Source: Flavobacteriales bacterium UBA952
Lineage (GTDB): Bacteria > Bacteroidota > Bacteroidia > Flavobacteriales_D > Crocinitomicaceae
Direction: 5' to 3'
NCBI GenBank assembly: GCA_905182495.1
Contig: CAJJBU010000009.1
Location: 1 to 64,000 of the forward strand
Length of the DNA: 64,000 nucleotides
Positions 39,240 to 50,400 of the stretch are shown here, in pieces. Under the pieces are notes generated by a model. The model made no database searches and had not been told where the DNA came from. It was given only the letters and a program-made list of their open reading frames with translations. The translations under genes were made by a program, and so were the position numbers. The number at the start of each line of letters is the position of its first letter. Within the stretch, counting starts at the first letter, position 1.

Positions 39240-40391
39240 ATGAAATTAATATCCTTTTTACTCGTTCTTCTTTCCCAATTTTCATTTAATGAATCAATTG
39301 CTCAAGCACCAACTCCTACTTTAGATGTTAAACAATCCAAAAGTTTAGTGTTTTTAGATTCCGAAACCAACCCTACAGCTTCTGTGAAGTTCAACTCTTT
39401 GTTTCAAAATAATGGTTCAAAAAGAGCAGTTACCACGTGGATTTTCTCAGGTAATGAGGGTAAAGATTGGGAATACGTTAATGGGGATGCCAATGCTGAG
39501 GATATAGAAATAGAATTTTTAAAAGTTGGTAACTACTCTGTAGAGCTCGCAGTTAGTTACACTTACTCAGTTGTTTTAAAAAGTGGAGAAACTGAGATTG
39601 AGGAAGATGAGATTGGTTATGAGAAGGAATATATTGTAACTGCAACAAAAAACCTTGATGAACTTACTCAAATTCATGCAGATAGTAATTTCTTGAAGTT
39701 AGTGAAGAAAGCATCAGATTATCTTGTTAAAACAGATTACATCAATGACCCTACCCCTAGTATATTTTTAGCAAAGGGATATTACGGGATTTACAGAAAT
39801 GAGCTTCCTGACCCAATTGTATCAGATCCTTGGGAGGAAACGATAAATTCCATTTCCATGGCCATTGAAAAAGACATCAATGGGATCTTTAATGAGAAGA
39901 TTCATAAGATGTGGTTAAATAAGTTTCAAAACGATTTCTTCGATAATTACATCTTTTATAATCTAGAGGAAGATGACGGGTTTTACAGTATCTATAACGG
40001 GGCAGATGCAGAGAAAAAAGCGGAATTATTAGACCTTCTTATAGAAGGATGCGAAATATATGCTGCAATCAGTACCCAACCCACAGTAATAAAACTAATT
40101 GAAGCGCCAATTAGACTTGCTTCAAAAGATGCAAGAACGGCGAATAATATTTGGAAAACAGAGATAGAAAACCTCAAGGAATTAACAGAAGAAGACTTTT
40201 ATAACATGACCGAAACTGATATTAAAGCCTTGAAATACGGCGCCATGCTTAGTGCGGTAACCTTAACTCAACTAAGACAGTCTAATTCTGAGGCCTGTGA
40301 AATACTCTCCAGCCTTAAAGATGTTTTCAAGTATGACCGTGGCTTTCTTGCCTTTATGAAAAATATTTACAATAATTGTAAAGAAGAATAA
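39240..40391 (+). CDS. Secreted hypothetical protein with PKD-like N-terminal domain
   Basis: I set the start at the ATG 39240 (MKLISFLLVLLSQFSFNESIAQ, signal peptide); the open frame also has an ATG five codons upstream. Residues about 30-145 look like a PKD-like beta-sandwich (FSGNEGKDWEYVNGD ... FLKVGNYSVELAVSYTY). The remaining 240 residues are predicted mostly helical, acidic, and unlike anything I recognise. The product is exported but has no T9SS sorting domain or lipobox. It stands alone behind mutB, 43 bases after its stop. Confidence 0.7.
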   Translation: MKLISFLLVLLSQFSFNESIAQAPTPTLDVKQSKSLVFLDSETNPTASVKFNSLFQNNGSKRAVTTWIFSGNEGKDWEYVNGDANAEDIEIEFLKVGNYSVELAVSYTYSVVLKSGETEIEEDEIGYEKEYIVTATKNLDELTQIHADSNFLKLVKKASDYLVKTDYINDPTPSIFLAKGYYGIYRNELPDPIVSDPWEETINSISMAIEKDINGIFNEKIHKMWLNKFQNDFFDNYIFYNLEEDDGFYSIYNGADAEKKAELLDLLIEGCEIYAAISTQPTVIKLIEAPIRLASKDARTANNIWKTEIENLKELTEEDFYNMTETDIKALKYGAMLSAVTLTQLRQSNSEACEILSSLKDVFKYDRGFLAFMKNIYNNCKEE

Positions 40392-40462
40392 TCAACATTT
40401 CTACTTTGATAAGCTTTAGTCCTCACATTTAACGGAATTGATCCATTTAATATATTTGAACT

Positions 40463-40747
40463 GTGAAAAAGCTAATCCCCTTTTTAAAGAATAAGTTCGT
40501 TATTACCTTCAGTGTCTTCTTTATCTATCTGATTTTTATTGATGACAATGACATTTTCTACATTTTCAGTCAAAAGAAAGTACTTAAAGAACTGAAGATT
40601 CAGAATAAAGAAATGAAGGATAATTTAAAGGTAACAAAGTTCGAATTAAAAAAAATAAGTGAGTTAGACAACCTAGAAGCCTATGCCAGGGAGAAAAAGT
40701 TCTTTAAACGACAAGACGAAGATATCTTTGTAATCACCAATGATTAA
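40463..40747 (+). CDS. DivIC/FtsB-like septum formation initiator
   Basis: A 94-residue bitopic protein with one N-terminal membrane helix (about residues 13-30) followed by a short coiled coil (VLKELKIQNKEMKDNLKVTKFELK) and the tail NLEAYAREKKFFKRQDEDIFVI, typical of FtsB/DivIC proteins in Bacteroidota. It would act in the divisome by bridging FtsL and FtsQ. The start is a GTG at 40463. It overlaps the convergent spoIID-like gene by 14 bases. Confidence 0.88.
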   Translation: MKKLIPFLKNKFVITFSVFFIYLIFIDDNDIFYIFSQKKVLKELKIQNKEMKDNLKVTKFELKKISELDNLEAYAREKKFFKRQDEDIFVITND

Positions 40748-41906
40748 TAGGGGTACTCATATTTGAAAGCATGGAGCCACGAAAGTAAAACGATAAAATA
40801 TCAGTGTAGTTCAATCCAAGTTTCACCATCCCCATTGCTCCTTCTTGACACAAACCAATTCCATGGCCAAACCCCCTTCCCCGAAGTAAAATCTTATCCC
40901 CGACAGGCTCACAGGTGAAAAAGGTTGATCGAAGATTAAATGCACTTCTTACGTCACGGAGCGGTATTCCAAATGAAGGATGAATAAAAAATGTTTTTCT
41001 AAGGTCCTGGTTAAAGTTGAATGCTCGATCTCTAAACTTTTTCTTAGAAATATCATAGAAATACTTATTTGAAATGAAATTTAAAAGTTCCTTTTTTGTA
41101 ATATATTTCTCCCATCTAGATTGCCTCGTATGTAAACAAAAGGTATCCTCTTGTGACATATAATTCGGGAGTAAACGATTCCAAATTTGATCTGTTTCGG
41201 CTGACTGACCACCGCAGTTTGCAGAAAAAAAAGTTGGGAATGAATTATAACTAGAATCTACGAGAACCTCACCATAAGTTTCTTTTATCCCAGAGGTTAA
41301 ATCTAAGGACTCCCCTTGATATCTTCCGTAATAAGCTTGGCAATGAACAGCGTCACATAAATTGAATCCTTCTTCTTTGTGTTTTTCTTTATTATTACCA
41401 GCAAAAGTTCTACTTATTATGGCCTGTACTTTATAGTATTCTTTTGCACAACGTATACCGGCTTCAGAGGCTAAAACACCTTCCAAATAGGATTCAGTGA
41501 AAATAAAATTAACGATGGAAAGCAAATTACCTTTCGCAGTAATTTCAAAGTCACCTTCATATTGCCTAGATTTCACTTTTATATTGTTCTTTGATTCTGG
41601 GTGAAAACTCAGATAGTCTAAATGACTTGACTGGAACAACGACAATGTATCAAAGAGCCCGAGAAATTCTCCATTTTGAGTTAAATGAATTTTGCCCGAA
41701 GAGTTTATGTTTAACTTTAATGATTGTCCTTCTGTAAACTCGGCAATGAAGGCATTTCTACTATGAATTTGATAGCTACCATTCAAGGCATCAACTTTTA
41801 ATGTTTCGATTTTATGTTTTGAAAAAATATTTACACGCAAATTTTGCGCATTCAAAGAAAACGTACCTAAGAATAAAATAAGAAATAGTCTCTTTAATAA
41901 AATCAT
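40734..41906 (-). CDS. SpoIID/LytB domain protein
   Basis: A 390-residue exported protein with a signal peptide (about residues 1-20). The SpoIID domain shows YLEGVLASEAGIRCAKEYYKVQAIISRTFA and, near the end, GRGFGHGIGLCQEGAMGM. SpoIID of Bacillus is a lytic transglycosylase; in Bacteroidota the homologues are probably envelope peptidoglycan enzymes of unproven activity. The ATG overlaps the lpxB stop by one base (TAATG), so it is the last gene of the surE operon. Confidence 0.9.
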   Translation of the reverse strand: MILLKRLFLILFLGTFSLNAQNLRVNIFSKHKIETLKVDALNGSYQIHSRNAFIAEFTEGQSLKLNINSSGKIHLTQNGEFLGLFDTLSLFQSSHLDYLSFHPESKNNIKVKSRQYEGDFEITAKGNLLSIVNFIFTESYLEGVLASEAGIRCAKEYYKVQAIISRTFAGNNKEKHKEEGFNLCDAVHCQAYYGRYQGESLDLTSGIKETYGEVLVDSSYNSFPTFFSANCGGQSAETDQIWNRLLPNYMSQEDTFCLHTRQSRWEKYITKKELLNFISNKYFYDISKKKFRDRAFNFNQDLRKTFFIHPSFGIPLRDVRSAFNLRSTFFTCEPVGDKILLRGRGFGHGIGLCQEGAMGMVKLGLNYTDILSFYFRGSMLSNMSTPINHW

Positions 41907-43012
41907 TACTTATAATGATGTATCAAATCTCGTGCAATTTTTTTACTACAACCTTCGTTTCCTAACAAAGTCAACATTGAAATATAATTATTGAGCATCC
42001 TCTGCTTAAATTCTTCATCAAAAATAAGCTTAGTCATCTCTTCTTTAATTCTGGTCTCGGTTACATTTTTTTGAATCAATTCCACTACGATTTCCTTATC
42101 CATGATTAAATTAACCAAGGAAATGTATTTTATATTAACCAATGAACGTGCGATCCAGTAGGATATGTATGAGCTTTTGTAGCATATGACTTGAGGCACT
42201 TTAAAAATGGCTGTTTCAAGTGTTGCAGTTCCTGAGGTTACAATAGCAAATTCTGCTATCGAAAGTAAATCATAGGTTTTACCATAAACAAACTGAACCA
42301 TTGGGAATTTCTCACGGTAAACGTCATAAAAGGAAGAAGGTAAATTCGGTGCACACGCAACAATAGGTTTGAAGTTTTCAAAACTCTGAACCGCAAGTAG
42401 CATCGTACTTAGTTTTCGTTTGATTTCCTGCTCCCTACTTCCAGGTAAAATAGCTATAACACCTTTATTAACGACCGATGGCTTGTCCTTTATTTGATGT
42501 TCGTAGTTTTGTTTTGCGTCAATTAATGGATGCCCAAAATAGGAAACCTGAAATCCCTCTTTTTCATAATACAACTTTTCAAAGGGTAAAATACAGTACA
42601 TTTTATCGACCGTTTCCTTGATGATTTCTATGCGCGAAGCTTTCCATGCCCATATTTGTGGTGAGATATAGTAAGTAACAGAAATCCCCTGCTGTTTGGC
42701 CCATTTAGCCATCCTTAAATTAAAACCAGGATAATCAACCAATAGAAGGACATCAGGTTTGAATTCTTGAATCTGCGTTTTACATTTCTTGAAATTCTTT
42801 AGGATTGTTCGAATATTCAGTAACACTTCCAAAAAACCCATGAAGGATAGATTTCTAATATGGTTTTTAAGTTGAACACCTTCTTGCTTCATTAAATCAC
42901 CGCCCCAGCCTTGCCATTTAACATTTGGGGATATCGCATTAATCTCTCGAATCAAATTTGAAGCATGTAAATCCCCAGAAGCCTCACCAACAAGTATAAA
43001 TACTCTTTTCAT
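41906..43012 (-). CDS. lpxB: Lipid-A-disaccharide synthase
   Basis: Glycosyltransferase of lipid A biosynthesis that joins UDP-2,3-diacylglucosamine to lipid X at the inner membrane. The 368-residue protein has the diagnostic motifs GEASGDLHASNL, DYPGFNLRMAKWAK, YYISPQIWAWK, ILPFEKLYYEKEGFQVSYFGHPL, AILPGSREQEI and TSGTATLETAI. It lies directly after the 101-residue membrane gene and is coupled to the SpoIID gene, together with surE upstream, an order common in Bacteroidota. Confidence 0.96.
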   Translation of the reverse strand: MKRVFILVGEASGDLHASNLIREINAISPNVKWQGWGGDLMKQEGVQLKNHIRNLSFMGFLEVLLNIRTILKNFKKCKTQIQEFKPDVLLLVDYPGFNLRMAKWAKQQGISVTYYISPQIWAWKASRIEIIKETVDKMYCILPFEKLYYEKEGFQVSYFGHPLIDAKQNYEHQIKDKPSVVNKGVIAILPGSREQEIKRKLSTMLLAVQSFENFKPIVACAPNLPSSFYDVYREKFPMVQFVYGKTYDLLSIAEFAIVTSGTATLETAIFKVPQVICYKSSYISYWIARSLVNIKYISLVNLIMDKEIVVELIQKNVTETRIKEEMTKLIFDEEFKQRMLNNYISMLTLLGNEGCSKKIARDLIHHYK

Positions 43013-43318
43013 TTATTGAATAAAATATATGTAAATCATATAGGGGGCAAAACAAAGCATCCCAAGAATAATTCCTCGGGTATGATGGTATTTCTCCTTG
43101 TTTAGAAAGAAGTAAAACCATAGTAAATTAACAATCATTGCCAAAGAAAGGTATTTACTAGTATTCATGTTATTATTCGAAATCTGAGTCCAAACAATAT
43201 CAAAGGTTAAACCATTTGACAGAGATAGACAATAAATCAGAACAGGGAGAAATAGAATAGGTGTAATAATACCTATAAGTGTTCCAAGTAATAACTCTTT
43301 ATTAAAATTCTCCTTCAT
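43013..43318 (-). CDS. Small membrane protein between surE and lpxB
   Basis: A 101-residue protein with three hydrophobic helices (about residues 9-31, 54-71 and 81-100) joined by short polar loops. It overlaps the end of surE by 17 bases and its stop adjoins the lpxB start, so it is part of the same transcript. I know no function; its place suggests an accessory role in envelope biogenesis, but that is only positional. Confidence 0.75.
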   Translation of the reverse strand: MKENFNKELLLGTLIGIITPILFLPVLIYCLSLSNGLTFDIVWTQISNNNMNTSKYLSLAMIVNLLWFYFFLNKEKYHHTRGIILGMLCFAPYMIYIYFIQ

Positions 43319-44075
43319 GATTAAGGTATTTTAGATCATTAATAGCTGCGTAATTTGTCAAATCGAAATGTGTAGGCACAACAGTCGCATAGCCTTGTTT
43401 CAAGTAAAACAGATCAGTATCCTTTCTTTGGTCCATGTCTGAAAACTCACCCGTTAACCAATAATAAGGCCTTCCAAACTGATCTTTTCTTGAATCAAAT
43501 TTATCTTCCCAATAAGCGTGAGCCTGCGTGCACACTTTAATTCCTTTAATGTCCTCATTAGACAACTTTGGCACATTTACATTTAAGCTTGTGTTTTTAG
43601 ACAATCCATTATTGAGTATGCTTGGGATAATTTTTTTCGCTATTTCTTTAGTCCCATGAAAATCTGCATCTGCATCAAAATCTGCTAAAGAAAAACCAAT
43701 TGATGGAATCCCCTCCATAGCCCCTTCAATGGCAGCAGACATGGTGCCGGAATACAAGACGTTCGTAGAAGAATTCTCACCGTGATTAATCCCAGAAAGT
43801 AACAAATCTGGTTTTCGCTTTAAAACTTCAAATACTGCCAATTTCACACAATCTACAGGTGTACCTGAACAGCTATAAGCCTCTACATTTGAAAAACCCA
43901 CAAACGGGTATAGCCGTAAAGGTTCAGAAATAGTAATCGCGTGCCCCATTCCCGATTGGGGCTTATCTGGAGCAACGACCACAACTTCCCCAAATAATTT
44001 AGCCACTTCGACCAATTCCCTAATTCCTTTTGAGTGAATGCTATCGTCGTTGGTTACTAATATTAATTTGTTCAT
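43302..44075 (-). CDS. surE: 5'/3'-nucleotidase SurE
   Basis: A metal-dependent nucleotidase of 257 residues with the family motifs LILVTNDDSIHSKGIREL (metal-binding Asp pair), VVAPDKPQSGMGHAIT, SGTPVDCVKLAV, LLLSGINHGENSSTNVLYSGT and SAAIEGAMEGIPSIGFS. The motif NDDS replaces the common NDDG. It heads a reverse operon with the small membrane gene, lpxB and the SpoIID gene, and diverges from the NlpC/P60 gene at 44145. Confidence 0.95.
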   Translation of the reverse strand: MNKLILVTNDDSIHSKGIRELVEVAKLFGEVVVVAPDKPQSGMGHAITISEPLRLYPFVGFSNVEAYSCSGTPVDCVKLAVFEVLKRKPDLLLSGINHGENSSTNVLYSGTMSAAIEGAMEGIPSIGFSLADFDADADFHGTKEIAKKIIPSILNNGLSKNTSLNVNVPKLSNEDIKGIKVCTQAHAYWEDKFDSRKDQFGRPYYWLTGEFSDMDQRKDTDLFYLKQGYATVVPTHFDLTNYAAINDLKYLNHEGEF

Positions 44076-44144
44076 ATCTTGACACGAAAATAGTCAATAT
44101 TAGTCATTCAATTTTTAATTTTAGTGAACTAAATAAAGTAGGTT

Positions 44145-44912
44145 TTGATTACAATTTTAGATTCTTTCGCTTTTTGTTTTGTCTCCAATGCCCCCCTTCG
44201 CAAAGAAGCCGGAGACGAAAGTGAAATCGTTTCACAATTGGTTTTTGGAGAACCCGTTGAAATTTTAAATATAGATGGTAATTGGTCTCAAATAAAAAGC
44301 GAGGCAGATGGTTATATTGGCTTCGTAGACCCAAAACAGCTACTCCCATTAACGCAAGTTGAGTTAATAAAATGGAAAGGAGAATACACATACCTAAATC
44401 GTCTATTCGGGAATTTAACACAACATAATGGAATACACTTGGTACCGAGAGGTAGTTTTATTGGTGCAGAAGAAGTTTTTAAGATCGGTAAAAATAAATA
44501 CCACCTCGAGACCGACACACGTCTTAAGGAATCGGTTTGGGAAACTGCTTTAGAATACTTAAACACCCCTTATCTATGGGGAGGGAAAACACCATCAGGA
44601 ATAGACTGTTCTGGATTTACACAAGTCATAATGAGGCTTTATGGAATAGAACTACCTAGAGACTCGTCTATTCAAGTTTCAATGGGCAAATCCGTTACTT
44701 TTAATGAAAAGAAAACTGGTGATCTCGCTTTTTTTCAAAATACTCAAGGTTCAATAACTCATGTAGGCATCATTGGACCGAATAACCAAGTTATTCATGC
44801 TTCTGGCTTCGTAAGAATTGATGATTTAACCTCTGACGGTATATGGAACAAAAATTACAACAAGAAAACACATCAAATATTTAGTATTCAAAGATTTATC
44901 AAAGTAAATTAA
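44145..44912 (+). CDS. SH3-NlpC/P60 (C40) peptidase
   Basis: A 255-residue protein with a bacterial SH3 region (NAPLRKEAGDESEIVSQLVFG ... NWSQIKSEADGYIGFVD), a second SH3-like part, and a C-terminal NlpC/P60 domain with catalytic Cys in GIDCSGFTQV, His in THVGIIG, and VIHASG. No signal peptide is visible. The start is a TTG at 44145, since an in-frame TAG stands two codons upstream and no ATG lies within the open frame near it. It may hydrolyse gamma-D-Glu-diamino acid bonds of peptidoglycan fragments. It diverges from surE across 69 bases. Confidence 0.87.
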   Translation: MITILDSFAFCFVSNAPLRKEAGDESEIVSQLVFGEPVEILNIDGNWSQIKSEADGYIGFVDPKQLLPLTQVELIKWKGEYTYLNRLFGNLTQHNGIHLVPRGSFIGAEEVFKIGKNKYHLETDTRLKESVWETALEYLNTPYLWGGKTPSGIDCSGFTQVIMRLYGIELPRDSSIQVSMGKSVTFNEKKTGDLAFFQNTQGSITHVGIIGPNNQVIHASGFVRIDDLTSDGIWNKNYNKKTHQIFSIQRFIKVN

Positions 44913-44942
44913 ATTCCATAGATTTAGATAATAGGCTAAAAA

Positions 44943-47436
44943 ATGGGGATTCAAGAATCTAATATTGACATACATTTCGAAAAGGGCATGACAATGGTTT
45001 TGTCAGAACCAGAAAAGTCATATAAAACCGGGGAGGAAATAGCTCAGATTTCTACGGAAACAGACAATGAACATTTATTAGCGAAGGGGTATCTCTTAAA
45101 AGCTTATTCCGGTTTTTTTTTAGGGCTCTATAAAAAATCATTTGAACTCGTGAACGCGGCAATTCCAATTTTTATCCATCATAATGATTTGAAAAATCAA
45201 GCTGCGTCATATAATACACTCGGTTTTATTTACAATTATTTTGATGATCATGAAAAAAGACTTGAATTCAACCTTAAAAGTTTAACTATTCGTGAACAAA
45301 TTAAAGATCATGATGGCTTTATAAGGTCATTAAATAACACGGGAGATAGCCTACTTTGTCTAAAAAGGAATCATGAAGCCTTAACTTACTTTCTAAAATG
45401 CTTATCGTTTACCGAATCGGATAGCCTTGAATTACTTTGTATTACTCACAGTAATATAGCCGAAACTTATCATCGTATAAACAATTTCGATGAATGCAAC
45501 AAACATCTCAATTTAAGTACCGAATACGCCAAACAAATAAATAACGAGGATATTATCATTAATAATATTCTTATCCAAGGTAAGGTTTTTAATAGCCAGG
45601 GCAAATTCATAAAAACAATTGAGTTGCTTCAAAATGTGCTAGCGTCTAAGTACAAAAAAGCTAAAGAAGATATTTCAGATCTCCATAAAATAATATCGAT
45701 AGCGTATAAAGGCCTACATAACTATCAAAAATCTCTGGAAAACATCAATAAACATTTTGCTTTAAAAAATGATCTTAATAAAGAAATACAAAAAAAAGAC
45801 TTAAAGTCTACGAATGACGGGAGAGCTTGGTTATTTTGACACTAGGATTATTTATGTTGCAGAATCTGGACCGAAGGACCAAAGAATTAAAAAACTAGCT
45901 ATTATGGATCAAGATAATATCCTATTTCTCGAGAGAACTCAATGAAACTTTATCTTTAGACGATGCACTTTGGATGACTGTTAAAAATGTTATTTCAAAA
46001 ATATACCTAGAGGACTGCGTGATCTACCTGGATTGATTTTGATAAAAACGTTTTAATACAAAAGGCCGCTTACGGCCCTAAAAACATTCATTATCTGAAA
46101 TTAATTATTTATAATAGAAATACCAATAGGAAATTATACACTTAATAAATTGATAGCTGGGATTCACGAATTAATACCTGACACAAAAAAAGAAGATAAA
46201 TATATTGTAGATGATAACTTGAGATTGTCTGAACTCGCAGTCCCCATATTTTACAAGAAAAAAGTTATTGGAGTAATTGATTCTGAAAATACAGTATTGA
46301 ATTTCTTCAATGAACGACATTTATATTTATTTAAGAGAATTTCATCGCTTCTAGAATCACATTATAACAGATTAGTAGAACAAGAAATAAAACAAAATCT
46401 TCAAGATAAAATAATCGCTCTAAATAATAATTTAGAGCAAGAAATAAATGAGAAAACAAAAGAAAACACGGAGCTAAATCATAGAATATTAGACCAAGAT
46501 AAAAAAGTGATTATCGGTGAAATAGCCACTATAATTGCTCATGAATTGAACACTCCGTTAGCATCAATCAAGGCTGGAAGTGAAGCCATTGTGTTTCTCT
46601 TTAATCGTTTACTTAGCATGCAATTGAAAAAACCAATGAACCCAAAAGAACTGGAATTTATTGTGCGCCATGCTGTTCAGGGGCCATCTAAAGACGTAAA
46701 TAATGAAAGAACTGTTTTAAAGAAAAAAACAAATGAAATACGAGACACCAGTAAATCACTTGGTTTTTCATTTGATGATGCGAGCATTCTACTAATGGCT
46801 AAATTGAATATAAATAGATCTAAGGATTTAATAGAATTAGCAAAGATTGAGCACATTGAGTATGTACTAAATTTATTGCATGATATCAATTCCATTTATA
46901 AATTCAACCATTCACTTGTTAAAATGGTTAAAAGAACCCACAATTCAATTTCAAATTTAAAAACACTAGTCTTAAGCGATGAAGAAAAGATAAAAAAGGT
47001 TACCACATTAATCTCTACATTCAATGGTCTTCAGCAATACATTAACATGCATTACCCGAAAACTATTATATCGACTGAAATTGACAAGATGCTTAAAATA
47101 TTAGCCTTCGATTTTCAGACGATTCAACTTTGGTCAAACATCGCCCATTTAATACTTGAAAATTGCAGTTTTAATTCACCGCCCATTATCAAATTCAATT
47201 CGTTTCATGAAGACAGTCAAATTGGAATTACAATCAAATGTTCAACGACTGCGATTAAAACAAAATTATTTGATGATGAAATTTTGAATTATCGCTTTTC
47301 AAACAAGTTGAATAGCAAAACAACACTAAAATTAAATATTATAAAGACAATTCTTGATGATCATAATGCATATCTAAAGTGCACTCGAGACGATAATGAA
47401 ATAATAATCAACCTGTTTTTTAACGGATTAAATTAA
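44943..47436 (+). pseudogene. Broken TPR-GAF-histidine-kinase-like sensor gene
   Basis: The first open part (44943-45839) encodes about 298 residues of TPR repeats. Between 45840 and 46149 the frame is broken several times, yet pieces of a GAF domain remain in different frames: [16 protein letters not shown] and VISKIYLEDCVIYLD near 45930-46035, then DFDKNVLIQKAAYGPKN, then IPIGNYTLNKLIAG. The second open part (46150-47436) continues the GAF (KYIVDDNLRLSELAVPI, VIGVIDSE), a coiled coil, a HisKA H-box (IGEIATIIAHELNTPLASI, His at about residue 131 of this part) and a C-terminal region with the layout of a kinase ATPase domain but without N, G1 or G2 box consensus. It is probably a decayed sensor gene; several sequencing errors are the alternative. 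Confidence 0.65.
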
Positions 47437-50400
47437 CGTGGCCTACCAACAACCTTCTCTCATCCGTTTTTAATACTTTATAAATAATCTTATAAGTATA
47501 GGCTCCATCCTGAGCATTGGTGCCTTTAACCCCATACGTACCGTCCCAACCAATACTAACATCGTGAGACTCAAATACGATTTCTCCCCAACGATTAAAT
47601 ATTATCATTTCATAGTTATAAGGATCATATCCTGATGTAAAGACCGGTAAAAACACGTGGTTATACTGATCGCCGTCAGGTGTGAAAGTATTAGGTATAT
47701 AAACGATAGGCTCCTCCTGGTATAAAATTGAAATCTGGGCCGTATCGACACACCCTAATTCAGATGTCGCTATTAGACTAATAATAAATCCATCTTCAAT
47801 TTCAGAATACAAATGTTGAGGGTCTTCTATAACAGATGTTCCACCATCTCCAAAATCCCAGAAGTAATCGACCGCACCAAAACTATTATTAGAAAACTGA
47901 ACCCATTGACTTGGATCAGTAATTATAGGAGGATTAGCATAGAAGGAAGCTGTTGGAGGTCCTTCAACACAAATTAAGTTAGACAGAGTCATTTCTGAAG
48001 AACACACTAGTTCTGAGGACAATAAGGTGACATCAATACAACCTGATTCATTAAAAGTATACGTTGCATTGCATCCCCCTACTGAGACGTTATTACCAAA
48101 ACTCCAAATACAATCTGAATCAGCAGTAGCATATGGATTGTTAAAAGTAACCGTCAAAGGCAAACACCCTAAAGTATCTGAAACCTCTATACCAAGCTGA
48201 GGTGGCTCCTGAACATTTACAATAGCGTTTGCTATTGATGAGCAACCCGCGAGCGTATATTCCAGTGAATAACTTGTTGTTGTAATAGGACTAACTTGAA
48301 TAGATGATGTTGTTTCACCATTAGGAGACCATGAGTATACACCACCAGTTATTGAAACATCGGATGACAAAAGAATATTGTCACCTAAGCAAATAACGGA
48401 ATCGATTAATGAAACAATAGGGATTTCATTCACAATAATACTACCCGTAACTGGTTCGCTTTCACAAGAATTTAGTGTGTAAACCACAGTGTAGTCCGTG
48501 GATATTTGTGGTGAATCCGTCAATGAGTTTCCACTTATATTTCCATCCCATAAATACGACCCACCACTAATATCTGAAGTAGCTATCAGGACTCCTACCT
48601 CTCCTTCACATACAACATCATCAGTTACACTTGTGATTGGTATTGGATTCACATTTACTGTTGTTGATGCCGTTACTTGACATCCATCTAGCGTATATAA
48701 AACGGAATAAGAAGTTGTGGAACCTGGAGTTACGTTAATAGATTGGTCACTACTATTATTACCCCAAAGATAAGTACCACCAAGTAAATTTGAAGTTGCC
48801 GTTAATAGCACCGATTCACCTTGGCAAATCGTTTCATTATTAATGGTTAACTCTGGAACTGGATTAACAGTAACTAAAGATGTAGCCTCAGCTAAACAGC
48901 CATTTAAAGTATATTGCACTGTATATTCACTAGATGCACTTGGAGACACATTGATACCCTGATTGGTTCCCCCTCCTGGATTCCATAAGTAAGTTCCGCC
49001 ACCAATAGAAGTGGTTGCCGTTAAGGTTACTGTTTGTCCATCGCAAATAGTTTCATTATTAACATTGACTATAGGCGTTTGATTTACGGTGACTGTCGAA
49101 ATAGAAGGCTGCGTGGTATATCCATTGATTGTATATTCTACAGAGTATACCATGTTACTCATTGGGCCTACCCATATTGAAGGACTCGTTTCATTATTAG
49201 ACCACAGATAAGTTCCTCCAGTGATTGAAGGCGTTGCAACTAATAATATACTATCTCCTGTACAAATAGTACCGGAATTTACGACGACCGTTGGGGCGTC
49301 TTCTACGATTACGATTCCTGAGCTATCACTAGTGCATCCATTTAAAGTATATGACACATCGTATGTCGTTGTGATAATCGGACTAACTGTTATTGATGAC
49401 GTAACCTGACCGTCAGGACTCCACAGATAAGAACCGCCACTTGGCAATCCTGTGGCATTTAGTATTGCCTCCTGACCTGGATAAATCGTTTGCGTTTCTG
49501 GTGTCACTGTAACTATTGGAATTGGATTCACAATAATGGGAACAACTACCGGAGTTCCTATACAGAAATTGAGAATCGGCGTAATAATATAAGTGATTGT
49601 ACCTGGATTTGATGAGGTTGTTGTGATAACCTGATTGATTTGATTCCCATTACCCGCTGCAGCACCATCTACTAATACTTGAGAATAATCCCATGAAAAT
49701 ATCGTACCAGCAAATGAACTCAGCAATTCGATTGAAGTAATATCACCAGAACAAATTCCTGAAGCACTCAATACATAAAACAAATCCGGTGTTGGATTCA
49801 CAGTAAGATTTAATGTCGCCAAAGAGTCACAACCGGTAACATTACTTGTAAGTATAGCTACTTGAGAACTCGTACCCATAAATGTAAGACCGTTCCAGAA
49901 GTATGGCAGATCAGTATCACAGATTGCGATATCAGTTGTGCTTATTAACGTTGGATCTACCGTAAGGTTCAATGTAGCCAATGAGTCACAACCAGTAACA
50001 GCACTTGTAAGTGTAGCGACCTGAGAATTCGTTCCTGTAAAAGTTAGACCGTTCCAAGTGTACGGTAGATCGGTTTCACAGATTGTAAGGTCTGTTGTAC
50101 TCAGTAAAGTTGGATTCTCACTAACATTCAAGGTCACTATAGAATCACAGCCTGTTACCAAACTTGTCAAGGTCGTCGTCTGACTTCCGCCAGCTGTAAA
50201 CGTAAGACCATTCCAGTCAAAAGGTAACTCGGTATCACATACCGTAGTATCTGTTGTACTCGTTAATGTTGGATTCTCACTAACATTCAAGGTCACTATA
50301 GAATCACAGCCTGTAACCAAACTTGTCAAGGTCGTCGTCTGACTTCCCGCAGCTGTAAACGTAAGACCATTCCAGTCAAAAGGTAACTCGGTATCACACA

